From contig NZ_JABMII010000006.1 of assembly GCF_014884995.1 (NCBI RefSeq), positions 62,001 to 126,000 of the forward strand: a DNA stretch of 64,000 nt. Reading direction: 5' to 3'. The position numbers and the translations under genes are program-made. The notes below the pieces were generated by a model. That model was not told where the DNA came from, did no database searches, and saw nothing but the letters and a program-made list of their open reading frames with translations. Shown here one piece after another: positions 43,210-52,063 of this stretch. The DNA is from Spirabiliibacterium pneumoniae. Lineage in GTDB: Bacteria > Pseudomonadota > Gammaproteobacteria > Enterobacterales > Pasteurellaceae. Every line of letters begins with the position of its first letter. Position 1 is the first letter of the stretch.

Positions 43210-43971
43210 ATGAAAATTGTGATTATCAATTTGCCCGATTCTCATGATCGCAGAGCGTATATGCAGGCGCAATTTGCACGCTTATCCCATGAGGATTTGG
43301 TTTTTGATTTCACCTTTTTCCCTGCTGTGCATGGCAAAAAAGAGCCCAATCATCCACTTTTTCAACACTATAATGAGCCTGCGCGTTTGCGACGCAAAGG
43401 TAATACACTCACATTGTCACAACTAGGCTGTATTGCTAGCCATTATCTTGTGTGGCAGAAATGTATCGATGAAAACACGCCTTTAATTGTGCTGGAAGAT
43501 GATGTCAAGCTGACACCGCACTTTGCTCGTTTTTACGCCAAAGCTTCACAATTTGCCGCCAACTACCGCTTTTTATGGCTGCATAAAAATTACCGTAAAA
43601 GCCATTATTATATGATCGAGCAGCGTTGTGACTTCTCCATTGTGAAATATTATAAAGACTATGTTGGAACACTTGCCTACTTAATCACACCCGAGACGGC
43701 AAGATTACTCATCAATTATTTCCAAGAAGTGATTTATCCAGTTGATGACCAAATGGCGCGTTGTTTTGAAAATGGACTAGAAAACTTTGCACTGATCCCA
43801 CCGTGTGTAGAGATTGAAGAAAGCCTTGAGTCCACTATTCAAGCGAAAAACGATCAAACATCAAAATTAACTGTGTTACAAAAAATCTGTCGTGAATACT
43901 ATAATACAAAAGATAATATCGCTCGCTTTTGTTATCACGCAAAATATTTTTCAAAAGCTAAGCAGCGTTAA
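43210..43971 (+). CDS. Glycosyltransferase family 25 (lipooligosaccharide type)
   Basis: GT25 enzymes of this family add galactose or glucose to lipooligosaccharide in Haemophilus and Neisseria. The 253-residue protein starts KIVIINLPDSHDRRAYMQ, with the family's N-terminal strand, then LGCIASHYLVWQK, the metal-binding LIVLEDDV at about 94-101, and YPVDDQMA. No membrane segment is seen. It follows gyrB by 15 bases with a GGGAAT site. It converges on the ligase-like gene with a 14-base overlap. The sugar transferred cannot be read from sequence. Confidence 0.9.
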   Translation: MKIVIINLPDSHDRRAYMQAQFARLSHEDLVFDFTFFPAVHGKKEPNHPLFQHYNEPARLRRKGNTLTLSQLGCIASHYLVWQKCIDENTPLIVLEDDVKLTPHFARFYAKASQFAANYRFLWLHKNYRKSHYYMIEQRCDFSIVKYYKDYVGTLAYLITPETARLLINYFQEVIYPVDDQMARCFENGLENFALIPPCVEIEESLESTIQAKNDQTSKLTVLQKICREYYNTKDNIARFCYHAKYFSKAKQR

Positions 43972-45256
43972 TCTGTTGCCTTTTAATCACAAAGGTATAT
44001 ATCGCAGCTAAAAGTGCGGTTTGAATATACTCCCCTGTTTTGAAGAACAGGAAAGACTCAAACATATTGATGGTTGAAAAATAAATAACAAAAGCGATAC
44101 TCGCAAAGAGCAAAAATGCTTTGTACTGTTGTGGCGCTGCTTTAACCACTGCGCGGATCAGCAGAGTATAAATCCCCAGCACAACCAACAAACCCATAAT
44201 ACCATAGCCGACTAACACTTCGACAAAACCATTATGAAGATGTGAATAATTCTTTTTGACATCTTGATCAAATAAGGTGGATTTTTTAATCACAAAATCC
44301 CGTGCATCACGATGCCCCATGCCATATACTGGATATTTTTCAATCCACGGCAAGGCTGAATAGACAAACTTTATTCTCAACCCTGTGCTGCTTGAGGGAA
44401 TATCTTTCACATTTTTATGAATAAAATCATTAATAATATAGATTTCCTCTGTCACTCTTTTATTGATTTCAGGTTGGTGATAAGCCGAAAATAATAAAAC
44501 GGATGACGCACCTAACAATACAATCAACTTAGCAACACTGCGCTGCTGAAATAAAAAACGGTAAAGTAAAAAACACAACGCCAAGATAAAAACCAGCAAC
44601 AGCGCCAACCAAACTTCTCGCGATTTAGTGCCATAGACCACTATTGCATTGACGACAAAATTGATAACAGCAAAGAATACAAATGCTATTCTTACCTTTA
44701 AAGATAACACAACACGTCTTGAAACTAACCAATAGAGAAAAATTCCGCTCAATACCATCGCCACACCTGCGATAGTCGCTGTATGGTTGGCATTTACCAA
44801 ACCAAAATCAACGCGTTCACCCTGCATTACCAACGCAAATTCATGCAAAAAAACGCCACTGTTGAGTATGTAGCTCAACGTGATGCCAAGACATAAAGCG
44901 ACCAAGAAAAGTGCAGTTTTCTTTAAGCTCCCCTGAAGGAAGTAACCCAAAATAACGAAATAAAAAAGATTACCCAAGGGACTAATAGAAAAATGGTCTG
45001 GACGATAATCACCACTATTTTTATTGAAGAAAAAACTCACTACACTGACAATAACCGCAGCAAGAAAGAGTTTCAGCATCGTGTCTTTGCGCAAAAGTGA
45101 ATCTTTAAATAATGCAACGATAAAACCGAGCAATAAAACCGTTAAGAAGACATCACCTACTGCACGATTGGCGTATTTAAATAGTGCATACCCCAGTAAA
45201 GAGATAAAAGTAATATAATAAGTTGATTTAAAATAAATAAGACTTTGTTTAATCAT
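43958..45256 (-). CDS. waaL: O-antigen ligase-like membrane protein
   Basis: WaaL-type proteins attach O-antigen or outer sugars to lipid A-core at the periplasmic face. The 432-residue protein has about eleven membrane helices, and the periplasmic loop of the Wzy_C domain includes YSHLHNGFVEVLVGYGIMGL with the conserved His. It starts two bases after the stop of the preceding glycosyltransferase gene. The region is AT-rich compared with its neighbours. The name waaL is by family and context; a polymerase-like or other ligase role is possible. Confidence 0.75.
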   Translation of the reverse strand: MIKQSLIYFKSTYYITFISLLGYALFKYANRAVGDVFLTVLLLGFIVALFKDSLLRKDTMLKLFLAAVIVSVVSFFFNKNSGDYRPDHFSISPLGNLFYFVILGYFLQGSLKKTALFLVALCLGITLSYILNSGVFLHEFALVMQGERVDFGLVNANHTATIAGVAMVLSGIFLYWLVSRRVVLSLKVRIAFVFFAVINFVVNAIVVYGTKSREVWLALLLVFILALCFLLYRFLFQQRSVAKLIVLLGASSVLLFSAYHQPEINKRVTEEIYIINDFIHKNVKDIPSSSTGLRIKFVYSALPWIEKYPVYGMGHRDARDFVIKKSTLFDQDVKKNYSHLHNGFVEVLVGYGIMGLLVVLGIYTLLIRAVVKAAPQQYKAFLLFASIAFVIYFSTINMFESFLFFKTGEYIQTALLAAIYTFVIKRQQINAA

Positions 45257-45258
45257 AA

Positions 45259-46077
45259 TTATTTTAGACCATAGCGTGCATATTGTTCACCAACAAAAGA
45301 CTCATTCAAAAAAGGTGCATCTTTATCAAAATTATGCCGACGTAAAAGCTCATTCCATAAATGCACAGCATAAGTGTTTTTAAATAGTTTTTCACCTGAT
45401 AACGTGTGGTCGAACAGTGATAAAAAATGCTCTGCCGAAACAGGATAAAAGTGAGTGAAATCTTTTATCTTGATTGGGTTATTTTTATGATTAAGAAAGC
45501 GAGTAAGTGCTTTTGGTCCGGCTGTTTCTCCCCAACCAATACTGCGATTAATCCCCAATAATTTATTGATAATTTTTTTACGCTTAATTTTAGAGGTATC
45601 ATAAGGTTTTAACTTATTTGGATTTAATGCAGAATCAAGCATTTCTTTTGCAATAAAATGTGCTTTGGGCAATTTAAGAACAGAAATATTCACGAAATCA
45701 GTGCTTTCTTGTCCAATAATAACCTCTTCTTCAAAATCAAATGGTCTTAGACAGAGAACATCTGTATCTGAATAGTATCCTCCCTGTTCAAACAATAGCT
45801 TCCAGCGGAATAAGTCAGCAAATAAAGCATAAGAACCATTTTTAGTGAAAATCTTATCCTTTGAAATAATTCGATTTGCATCTTTATGAATCACCCCATT
45901 AGGTACATTCTTAATCTCAGAATAGCAATAAAGATGAACAGGATGCCCATGGAATAAAAATGAAGAAATACACAAATGCTCAAGGCGAGAGAAACGCTCG
46001 CCGATCCAAAGCATCTTAATCGGATCTAACTTTTTTATCATAAAATACGTATACAAAATAATAGATAGCGTGTTCAT
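45259..46077 (-). CDS. DXD glycosyltransferase, GT32-like
   Basis: The 272-residue protein has the sugar-binding DXD region SYALFADLFRWKLLFEQGGYYSDTDVLCLRP, typical of alpha-linked galactosyl or mannosyl transferases (GT32 and alpha-1,4-glycosyltransferase families). The C-terminal part ends with AVHLWNELLRRH. The N terminus is uncertain; ATG codons at 46041 and 46014 are alternatives to 46077, and none has a strong ribosome-binding site. It is the first gene of a two-gene operon with the ligase-like gene. Substrate unknown. Confidence 0.85.
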   Translation of the reverse strand: MNTLSIILYTYFMIKKLDPIKMLWIGERFSRLEHLCISSFLFHGHPVHLYCYSEIKNVPNGVIHKDANRIISKDKIFTKNGSYALFADLFRWKLLFEQGGYYSDTDVLCLRPFDFEEEVIIGQESTDFVNISVLKLPKAHFIAKEMLDSALNPNKLKPYDTSKIKRKKIINKLLGINRSIGWGETAGPKALTRFLNHKNNPIKIKDFTHFYPVSAEHFLSLFDHTLSGEKLFKNTYAVHLWNELLRRHNFDKDAPFLNESFVGEQYARYGLK

Positions 46078-46093
46078 TCTACACTAATTCAAA

Positions 46094-46124
46094 AAAAAAC
46101 CGCACTAATAAAGTGCGGTTTTTT
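46094..46124. terminator. Bidirectional uptake-signal terminator before dppF
   Basis: A 13-base-pair stem (46094-46106 with 46112-46124) with a five-base loop, A9 on the left and T6 on the right. It ends the dpp operon on the minus strand and isolates it from the lipooligosaccharide genes. Confidence 0.92.
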
Positions 46125-46132
46125 GCTGAAAT

Positions 46133-47128
46133 TTACTCCACCACAAAGCAAGCGATTTTGCTACCGTCATCATGGGTCCGTAGCGGCGGTTTGGACTCAA
46201 AGCAGCGGGGCTCCGCCAAGCGGCAGCGGCCAGAGAAAGCGCAGCCTTTTGGTGGGTTGAGCGGGCTTGGCAATTCGCCTTTGAGTTTAATCCGCTCGCG
46301 GCGTTTCTCAGGGGAAAGACGCGGGGTGGCGGAAAGCAGCGCTTGGGTATATGGGTGACGCGGATTAGAGAAAATCTGCTCCGCTGTACCTTGCTCCACG
46401 CAACGGCCAAGATACATCACAATTACCTCATCAGCGATATGTTCCACCACCGACAAATCGTGTGAAATGAAAATATATGACAACCCCAATTCGGTTTGCA
46501 AATCCATCATCAAATTGAGTACCTGAGCGCGCACAGACACATCGAGTGCTGAAACTGGCTCATCGGCTACCACAATGTCAGGGTTAAGCACTAGCCCGCG
46601 AGCAATGGCGATACGCTGGCGTTGGCCGCCTGAGAACATATGCGGATAGCGGTCATAAAATTCTGCACGCAGGCCCACTTTTGCCATAATTTCTAACACT
46701 CGAGCTTTGCGCTCTTTTGCACTCAGTTTGGTGTTAATCAATAATGGCTCTTCGAGAATTTTACCTACTTTTTGCCGTGGATTAAGTGAAGCGTACGGAT
46801 TTTGGAAAACGATTTGAATCTTCTCACGGCGGAGTTTTTTTACCTGTGTATCATTAACCAAAAAATTTTGTCCATTGTAATACAGCTCACCCTCTGTTGG
46901 ACTCTCGATCATGGTTAACAGTCTCGCCAGTGTTGACTTACCACACCCCGACTCACCCACTACGGCTAAAGTTTTGCCTCGCCCAAGCTCAAATGATACG
47001 CCATCAAGCGCTTTGACCATTTGCTGTGGTGCAAACAACCCTTTTTTCACTGGATAATATTTTTTGAGATCGATACCACGCAACAAGGTGGCTTGATCAG
47101 CAGTTTGTGTTAATTGAGCATCAGACAT
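46133..47128 (-). CDS. dppF: Dipeptide ABC transporter ATPase DppF
   Basis: DppF is one of two ATPases of the dipeptide/heme-type importer. From the ATG at 47128 it has 331 residues; the start overlaps the dppD stop by 8 bases. It has Walker [10 protein letters not shown], signature [15 protein letters not shown], Walker [13 protein letters not shown], and a C-terminal oligopeptide-transporter domain with cysteines in [16 protein letters not shown], which binds an iron-sulfur cluster in this family. A start seven codons earlier (47149) is less likely. Confidence 0.97.
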   Translation of the reverse strand: MSDAQLTQTADQATLLRGIDLKKYYPVKKGLFAPQQMVKALDGVSFELGRGKTLAVVGESGCGKSTLARLLTMIESPTEGELYYNGQNFLVNDTQVKKLRREKIQIVFQNPYASLNPRQKVGKILEEPLLINTKLSAKERKARVLEIMAKVGLRAEFYDRYPHMFSGGQRQRIAIARGLVLNPDIVVADEPVSALDVSVRAQVLNLMMDLQTELGLSYIFISHDLSVVEHIADEVIVMYLGRCVEQGTAEQIFSNPRHPYTQALLSATPRLSPEKRRERIKLKGELPSPLNPPKGCAFSGRCRLAEPRCFESKPPLRTHDDGSKIACFVVE

Positions 47129-48104
47129 GAACAGGCTCTCCTTGCGCATTTAATGGAGTGAAACATTTCACTCTTCGCTCGCCGATATGGCGCATTTCAG
47201 GCTCTTTGGCTCGGCATTCATCCGTTGCATACGGGCAGCGAGGATTAAGCAAGCAACCGTACGGTCTGTCATATTTACCTGGCACCACACCTGGCAGAGA
47301 GTGTAAACGTGATTTTCCCACAGCAAACTCTGGCAGTGATTGCAACAGGGCTTGGGTGTAAGGGTGCATTGGCTGCGCAAAAATCTCTTTTGCTGTACCT
47401 TCTTCCACCACTTGACCAGCATACATCACCAAAATACGCTCGGCAGCTTCAGCGACCAGCGCTAAATCGTGCGTAATCAGCACTAACGCCATGTTTTCTT
47501 TTTTCTGTAATTCTAACAGTAAATCAATGATTTGCGCTTGGATGGTCACATCAAGTGCGGTTGTCGGTTCATCGGCAATCAATAATTTTGGACGACAGGC
47601 AATTGCCATAGCAATCATCACCCGTTGACTCATTCCACCCGATAATTGATGTGGATAGACCGACAGGCGTGATTCAGGATCAGGAATACCCACCAAATTT
47701 AATAGCTCCAAAGTGCGCTCACGACGGCTTTGTTTCGTGCCGCCTTCGTGCACTTTGAGCGCTTCCATAATCTGAAAACCCACAGTATACGCAGGGTTGA
47801 GGCTGGTCATCGGATCTTGGAAAATCATGGCAATTTCAGAGCCAATCAGCTCACGTTTTTGATCTGGGCTAATGGAGAGCAGATCGTTTCCCGCAAAGTT
47901 AAGTGCGGTTGCCGATACACGCCCTGGGTAATCAATCAATCCCATGATCGCCAACGAACTGACGGATTTTCCCGAGCCAGATTCGCCCACAATACCGAGC
48001 ACTTCCCCTTGCTTAATTTGATAACTGACGCGATCAACCGCCTTAAATGGGGTTTTCTCATCGCCAAAATGAACGGATAATTCGTTAACTTCAAGTAATG
48101 ACAT
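47121..48104 (-). CDS. dppD: Dipeptide ABC transporter ATPase DppD
   Basis: DppD is the second ATPase of the importer. From the ATG at 48104 it has 327 residues, exactly the E. coli length, and starts [15 protein letters not shown]. Walker A is [11 protein letters not shown], the signature [16 protein letters not shown], Walker [14 protein letters not shown]. The C-terminal domain has cysteines in [19 protein letters not shown] at 48116 and ATG at 48107 are other possible starts. Uptake signals at 47553 and 47901. Confidence 0.97.
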   Translation of the reverse strand: MSLLEVNELSVHFGDEKTPFKAVDRVSYQIKQGEVLGIVGESGSGKSVSSLAIMGLIDYPGRVSATALNFAGNDLLSISPDQKRELIGSEIAMIFQDPMTSLNPAYTVGFQIMEALKVHEGGTKQSRRERTLELLNLVGIPDPESRLSVYPHQLSGGMSQRVMIAMAIACRPKLLIADEPTTALDVTIQAQIIDLLLELQKKENMALVLITHDLALVAEAAERILVMYAGQVVEEGTAKEIFAQPMHPYTQALLQSLPEFAVGKSRLHSLPGVVPGKYDRPYGCLLNPRCPYATDECRAKEPEMRHIGERRVKCFTPLNAQGEPVHV

Positions 48105-48116
48105 CATTCGCCCCAC

Positions 48117-49019
48117 TTATTGTTTTAATTTTGGATCAAGTGCATCGCGCAAGCCATCACCCATTAAGTTAAATGCCAACACGGTGAGTAAAATCGCCAA
48201 GCCTGGGAAAGTTACCACCCACCATGCGCGTTGCACAAATTGCAAAGCTTCTGCTAACATGGCGCCCCATTCTGGTGTTGGTGGCTGCGCACCGATGCCC
48301 AAAAAGCCAAGAGCCGCCATATCCAAAATCGCATTAGAAAAACCAAGCGTAGTTTGTACAATCAATGGCGCTAAGCAGTTAGGCAAAATGGTAATAAACA
48401 TCAAACGCAGTGCACTTGCTCCCGCCACACGCGATGCGGTGACATAATCACGATTAATTTCATTGAGCACCGACGCGCGCGTGAGACGCACATAACTTGG
48501 CAACGAAACAAAGGCAATGGCGAACGAGGCATTGATCAGTGATGGCCCCAACACAGCCACAATGGCAATCGCCAGTAACAAACTTGGCAGCGCCAGCATA
48601 ATATCAATAATGCGCATAATGATAATATCCACAATGCCACCAAAATAGCCTGCAATTAGCCCTAAAATTACCCCAAAAATTAGAGACAGCCCAACCACCA
48701 GCAGCCCAATGAATAATGATAAACGTGCCCCGTGGATAAGGCGTGAGAGAATATCCCGTCCCACATCATCAGTGCCAAGAATATAACTCCAATTGCCACC
48801 ATCAAGCCATGCTGGAGGCAATAAAAGGGCATCACGCGCTTGTGAAATAGGATCATGAGGGGCAACCACATCGGCAAACACACTCACTAAAAAAATCAGT
48901 ACAATATAACTTAGCCCAATAACCGCACCTTTACTATGGCTAAAATGTGACCAAAACTCGGCAATAGGGCCTTTCGGTTCTGGTGCGACAGACTTTACTT
49001 CAATCACGTTTTCTGACAT
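48117..49019 (-). CDS. dppC: Dipeptide ABC transporter permease DppC
   Basis: DppC is an inner-membrane permease with six helices. The 300-residue protein has a cytoplasmic start with a Pro/Glu-rich tail, then the transport domain with GTDDVGRDILSRLIHGARLSL, and the coupling loop ASRVAGASALRLMFITILPN. It lies 22 bases after dppB. The dppD start lies beyond its stop by 12 bases. Confidence 0.97.
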   Translation of the reverse strand: MSENVIEVKSVAPEPKGPIAEFWSHFSHSKGAVIGLSYIVLIFLVSVFADVVAPHDPISQARDALLLPPAWLDGGNWSYILGTDDVGRDILSRLIHGARLSLFIGLLVVGLSLIFGVILGLIAGYFGGIVDIIIMRIIDIMLALPSLLLAIAIVAVLGPSLINASFAIAFVSLPSYVRLTRASVLNEINRDYVTASRVAGASALRLMFITILPNCLAPLIVQTTLGFSNAILDMAALGFLGIGAQPPTPEWGAMLAEALQFVQRAWWVVTFPGLAILLTVLAFNLMGDGLRDALDPKLKQ

Positions 49020-49041
49020 AACTTTGTGTCACTCCCATAAA

Positions 49042-50052
49042 TTATTTGCGATGACTGATTCGTGGATTCAAAATACCATAAAGTAAATCCACAAATAAGT
49101 TCACCAAAATGATGATGGTGGCAATAATCAACACTGCACCTTGCACCACAGGATAGTCACGTGCTCGAATGGCTTCAATCACCCACTTACCAATGCCTGG
49201 CCAAGCAAAGATGGTTTCAGTTAAAATCGCACCTGAAAGCAGTTGCCCCACAATCAACCCCACAACGGTGACCACTGGAATCAGTGCATTGCGCAACGCA
49301 TGCACAATGATGACGCGCATTTTAGAAAGACCTTTAGCACGCGCAGTGCGGATATAATCCTCACCGAGTACTTCTAGCATAGATGAACGCGTCATTCGCG
49401 AAATCACTGCCAGCGGAATTGTACCCAGCACAATAGATGGCAGCACCAAATGCGATAGCGCTGAAGCAAAAGCGCCTGGCTCGCCTGACAGCCAGCTATC
49501 CACCAGCATAAAGCCTGTGACATCATCTATCCAGTATTCTGCGCCAATGCGCCCTGACACGGGGGTTAAATCGAGTTGTACCGACATCACCAACATCAGC
49601 AACAAGCCCCACCAGAAAATAGGCATTGAGTAGCCAGTAAGAGAAACCGCCATTACGCTGTGATCAAACACGGAGCCGCGTTTAACCGCAGCTAAAATAC
49701 CAATGGGAATGCCCAAGAGCACCGCAAACAAAATCGCACAGGTGGCCAGCTCAATAGTGGCGGGAAAGAGGCTTAAAAATTCATCAATCACAGGTTGGCT
49801 ATTTTTAAATGAAATGCCTAAATCACCGTGAAAGAGATCGGTTAAATAATTGAAATACTGCTGATATAACGGTAAGTCTAACCCCATTTGATGCAACATT
49901 TGCGCGTGCATTTCAGGTGATAACCCACGCTCACCCATTCGAATTTCAACTGGATCACCAGGAATAAAGTGAATCAACGCAAATGTAAATAATGTTATCC
50001 CGATAAATGTTGGGATAATCATCAAAATACGCTTTAAAATAAATTGCAACAT
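49042..50052 (-). CDS. dppB: Dipeptide ABC transporter permease DppB
   Basis: DppB is the second permease of the importer, with six predicted helices. The 336-residue protein starts MLQFILKRILMIIPTFIGIT, has the family segment FIPGDPVEIRMGERG, and the coupling loop TARAKGLSKMRVIIVHALRNALIPV. It is separated from dppA by a 96-base gap holding an uptake-signal hairpin, which probably lowers its expression relative to dppA. Confidence 0.97.
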   Translation of the reverse strand: MLQFILKRILMIIPTFIGITLFTFALIHFIPGDPVEIRMGERGLSPEMHAQMLHQMGLDLPLYQQYFNYLTDLFHGDLGISFKNSQPVIDEFLSLFPATIELATCAILFAVLLGIPIGILAAVKRGSVFDHSVMAVSLTGYSMPIFWWGLLLMLVMSVQLDLTPVSGRIGAEYWIDDVTGFMLVDSWLSGEPGAFASALSHLVLPSIVLGTIPLAVISRMTRSSMLEVLGEDYIRTARAKGLSKMRVIIVHALRNALIPVVTVVGLIVGQLLSGAILTETIFAWPGIGKWVIEAIRARDYPVVQGAVLIIATIIILVNLFVDLLYGILNPRISHRK

Positions 50053-50109
50053 AGTTCGTTTTTCTCGAAAGTTGTCATGTAAATAAAACGGATGACAATG
50101 AAGAGGAAG

Positions 50110-50136
50110 ACCGCACTTTTACCATAAAAGTGCGGT
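50110..50136. terminator. Uptake-signal hairpin between dppA and dppB
   Basis: A 12-base-pair stem (50110-50121 with 50125-50136) made of two opposed uptake signals. There is no proper U run on the minus strand, so it probably acts as a partial terminator or as an mRNA-stabilising hairpin that favours the binding protein. Confidence 0.6.
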
Positions 50137-50148
50137 TAAATTCAAACA

Positions 50149-51747
50149 TTATTCTAATTCTACATAATAAAAGTTATGTAAGCCAAATGGATCAATCACA
50201 TAATTTTTCACATTACTGCGCACTGGCAAGAATGTTTTAGAATGTGCAATCGTAATCCATGGCGCTTGCTCTTTAAACACCACTTGAGCTTGCTCATAAA
50301 GCTTGGTGCGCTCGGCTTGATCTGTAATTTTAACGGCTTTAGTTACAAGCTCATTAAACGGCTGATAACAGAATTTAGCGTAGTTTGAACCTTGCTCTGC
50401 TGATGCACAACTTAACAATGTGCCGAAGAAGTTATCAGGGTCACCATTATCTCCCGTCCAGCCCATCAAGCCTGTTGGGTGTTCACCTTTTTTCATACGT
50501 TGGAGGTATTCCCCCCACTCAAAGCTGACAATTTTTGCCTTCACGCCTACGGCTGCCCAGTCAGATTGGATCAGCTCCGCCATACGGCGCGCATTCGGGT
50601 TGTATGGACGAGAAACTGGCATCGCCCAAATTTCTGTATCAAAGCCTTTTTCAAAGCCAGCCTCTTTCAGCAATGCTTTCGCTTTTTCAACATCGTATGG
50701 ATAATCCTTCACGCTATCATTATAGCTCCACATAGTTGGTGGAATTGGATTTTTCGCTTTATCCGCCGCGCCTAAGAAAACAGCATCGATAATCGCATCT
50801 TTATTTACCGCTAAGTTCAACGCTTGACGTACTTTTTCATTGTCAAATGGTGCTTTTTGCGTATTGAATGCTAAATAGCCGATGTTCAAGCCCGCTTCTT
50901 CCATCACTTGGATATTTTTCTCGTTTTTCATCCGCTCTATATCTGCTGGATTTGGATATGGCATAATTTGGCACTCACCCTTTTGCAGTTTAGCATAGCG
51001 CACTGAAGCGTCTGGAGTGATAGCAAACACTAAACGATCGATTTTTGAGCGACCTTTCCAGTAATCGTCAAAGGCTTTATAACGGATACTCGCATCTTTT
51101 TTATAGCTGACAAACTCAAATGGACCCGTACCAATTGGGTTTGTATCCACTTTATTTGGGGAACCAGCTTTGAGCATCGTATCAGCATATTCTTTTGATA
51201 AAATGGAGGCAAAATCCATACCAAGATTTGCCAAAAATGGAGCATTTGGTTGTTTAAGGTGGAATTTCACGGTGTAGTCATCCACTTTTTCAACATGGTC
51301 GAGAATATTTTGCATGTCCATTCCCACAAAATATTCATAGCCGAGGTTAGATACATTGTGGTATGGATGTTTGTCATTCATTTGGCGCTCAAACGAGAAC
51401 ACCACATCATCTGCATTCATATCACGCGTTGGTTTGAAATCTTTATTTGATTGAAATTTCACGCCTTTGCGCAAATGAAAGGTGTAAACCAAACCATCAT
51501 CGCTGATATCCCAGCTCTCCGCCAATGACGGCTGCACTTCTGTTGTGCCACGTTTAAATTCTGTCAAACGGTTATAAATGGCTTGCCCGCTGGCATCAAT
51601 TGACGCACCATCAGTGACCAATTGCGGGTTAAAAGACGACGGCGAGGCTTCAGAACAATAAACCAATGTTTTTGTGTCTGCTTGCGCATTCATCGCCACC
51701 GCAAATGCGATAGCCGTTAAAGATAAGGTAGTTAATTTCTTCATCAA
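50149..51747 (-). CDS. dppA: Dipeptide-binding protein DppA
   Basis: DppA is the periplasmic binding protein for dipeptides (and heme in some bacteria). It has 532 residues, with a signal peptide of about 23 residues ending Ala-Gln-Ala and no lipobox. Family-5 motifs: [35 protein letters not shown], and [13 protein letters not shown]. Two cysteines near the ends (Cys31 and the one in LLSCAS) may form a disulfide. It is about 50 percent alike by eye to the next binding protein at 52064, suggesting tandem duplication. It has its own leader region. Confidence 0.94.
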   Translation of the reverse strand: MMKKLTTLSLTAIAFAVAMNAQADTKTLVYCSEASPSSFNPQLVTDGASIDASGQAIYNRLTEFKRGTTEVQPSLAESWDISDDGLVYTFHLRKGVKFQSNKDFKPTRDMNADDVVFSFERQMNDKHPYHNVSNLGYEYFVGMDMQNILDHVEKVDDYTVKFHLKQPNAPFLANLGMDFASILSKEYADTMLKAGSPNKVDTNPIGTGPFEFVSYKKDASIRYKAFDDYWKGRSKIDRLVFAITPDASVRYAKLQKGECQIMPYPNPADIERMKNEKNIQVMEEAGLNIGYLAFNTQKAPFDNEKVRQALNLAVNKDAIIDAVFLGAADKAKNPIPPTMWSYNDSVKDYPYDVEKAKALLKEAGFEKGFDTEIWAMPVSRPYNPNARRMAELIQSDWAAVGVKAKIVSFEWGEYLQRMKKGEHPTGLMGWTGDNGDPDNFFGTLLSCASAEQGSNYAKFCYQPFNELVTKAVKITDQAERTKLYEQAQVVFKEQAPWITIAHSKTFLPVRSNVKNYVIDPFGLHNFYYVELE

Positions 51748-52063
51748 TGCACTCCATAGTCAATCAAAAAGTATCAAAGTTAGGTAAATAAGCGCAGGCT
51801 TTGCATGTGCTTGTCTTCATTGATAACATTAATTGACTTATTTAACAATATTTATACATAACTAATTGTTAAAAATTGAAGGTTCGTCAAAAAATCGGGA
51901 TAATTTTCTACAAATTCGAGGATTTTTTTTGCACTGCTTAAACCGCACTTTGCTATTTAACCTAAATACCAAATAGCAACTAACGATTGATCCGTTAGAA
52001 ATTTGTTAATTTTCTGAGTCAAAAATGGCAGCCGAAGCTGCCATAACAAAAGTGCGGTCAATC
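51748..52063. promoter_or_regulatory. Leader region of dppA
   Basis: This 316-base AT-rich region has no gene. It contains an inverted repeat with 9-base arms TTTAACAAT and ATTGTTAAA (51841-51849 and 51865-51873) about 100 bases upstream of dppA, an uptake signal (51942), and the terminator of the upstream hbpA gene (52021-52044). The inverted repeat is a candidate operator. Confidence 0.55.
52021..52044 (-). terminator. Terminator of hbpA
   Basis: Stem ATGGCAGC/GCTGCCAT (52025-52032 with 52037-52044) with, on the minus strand, a TTCG tetraloop and five following U. It lies 20 bases beyond the hbpA stop, so dppA is transcribed separately. Confidence 0.92.
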
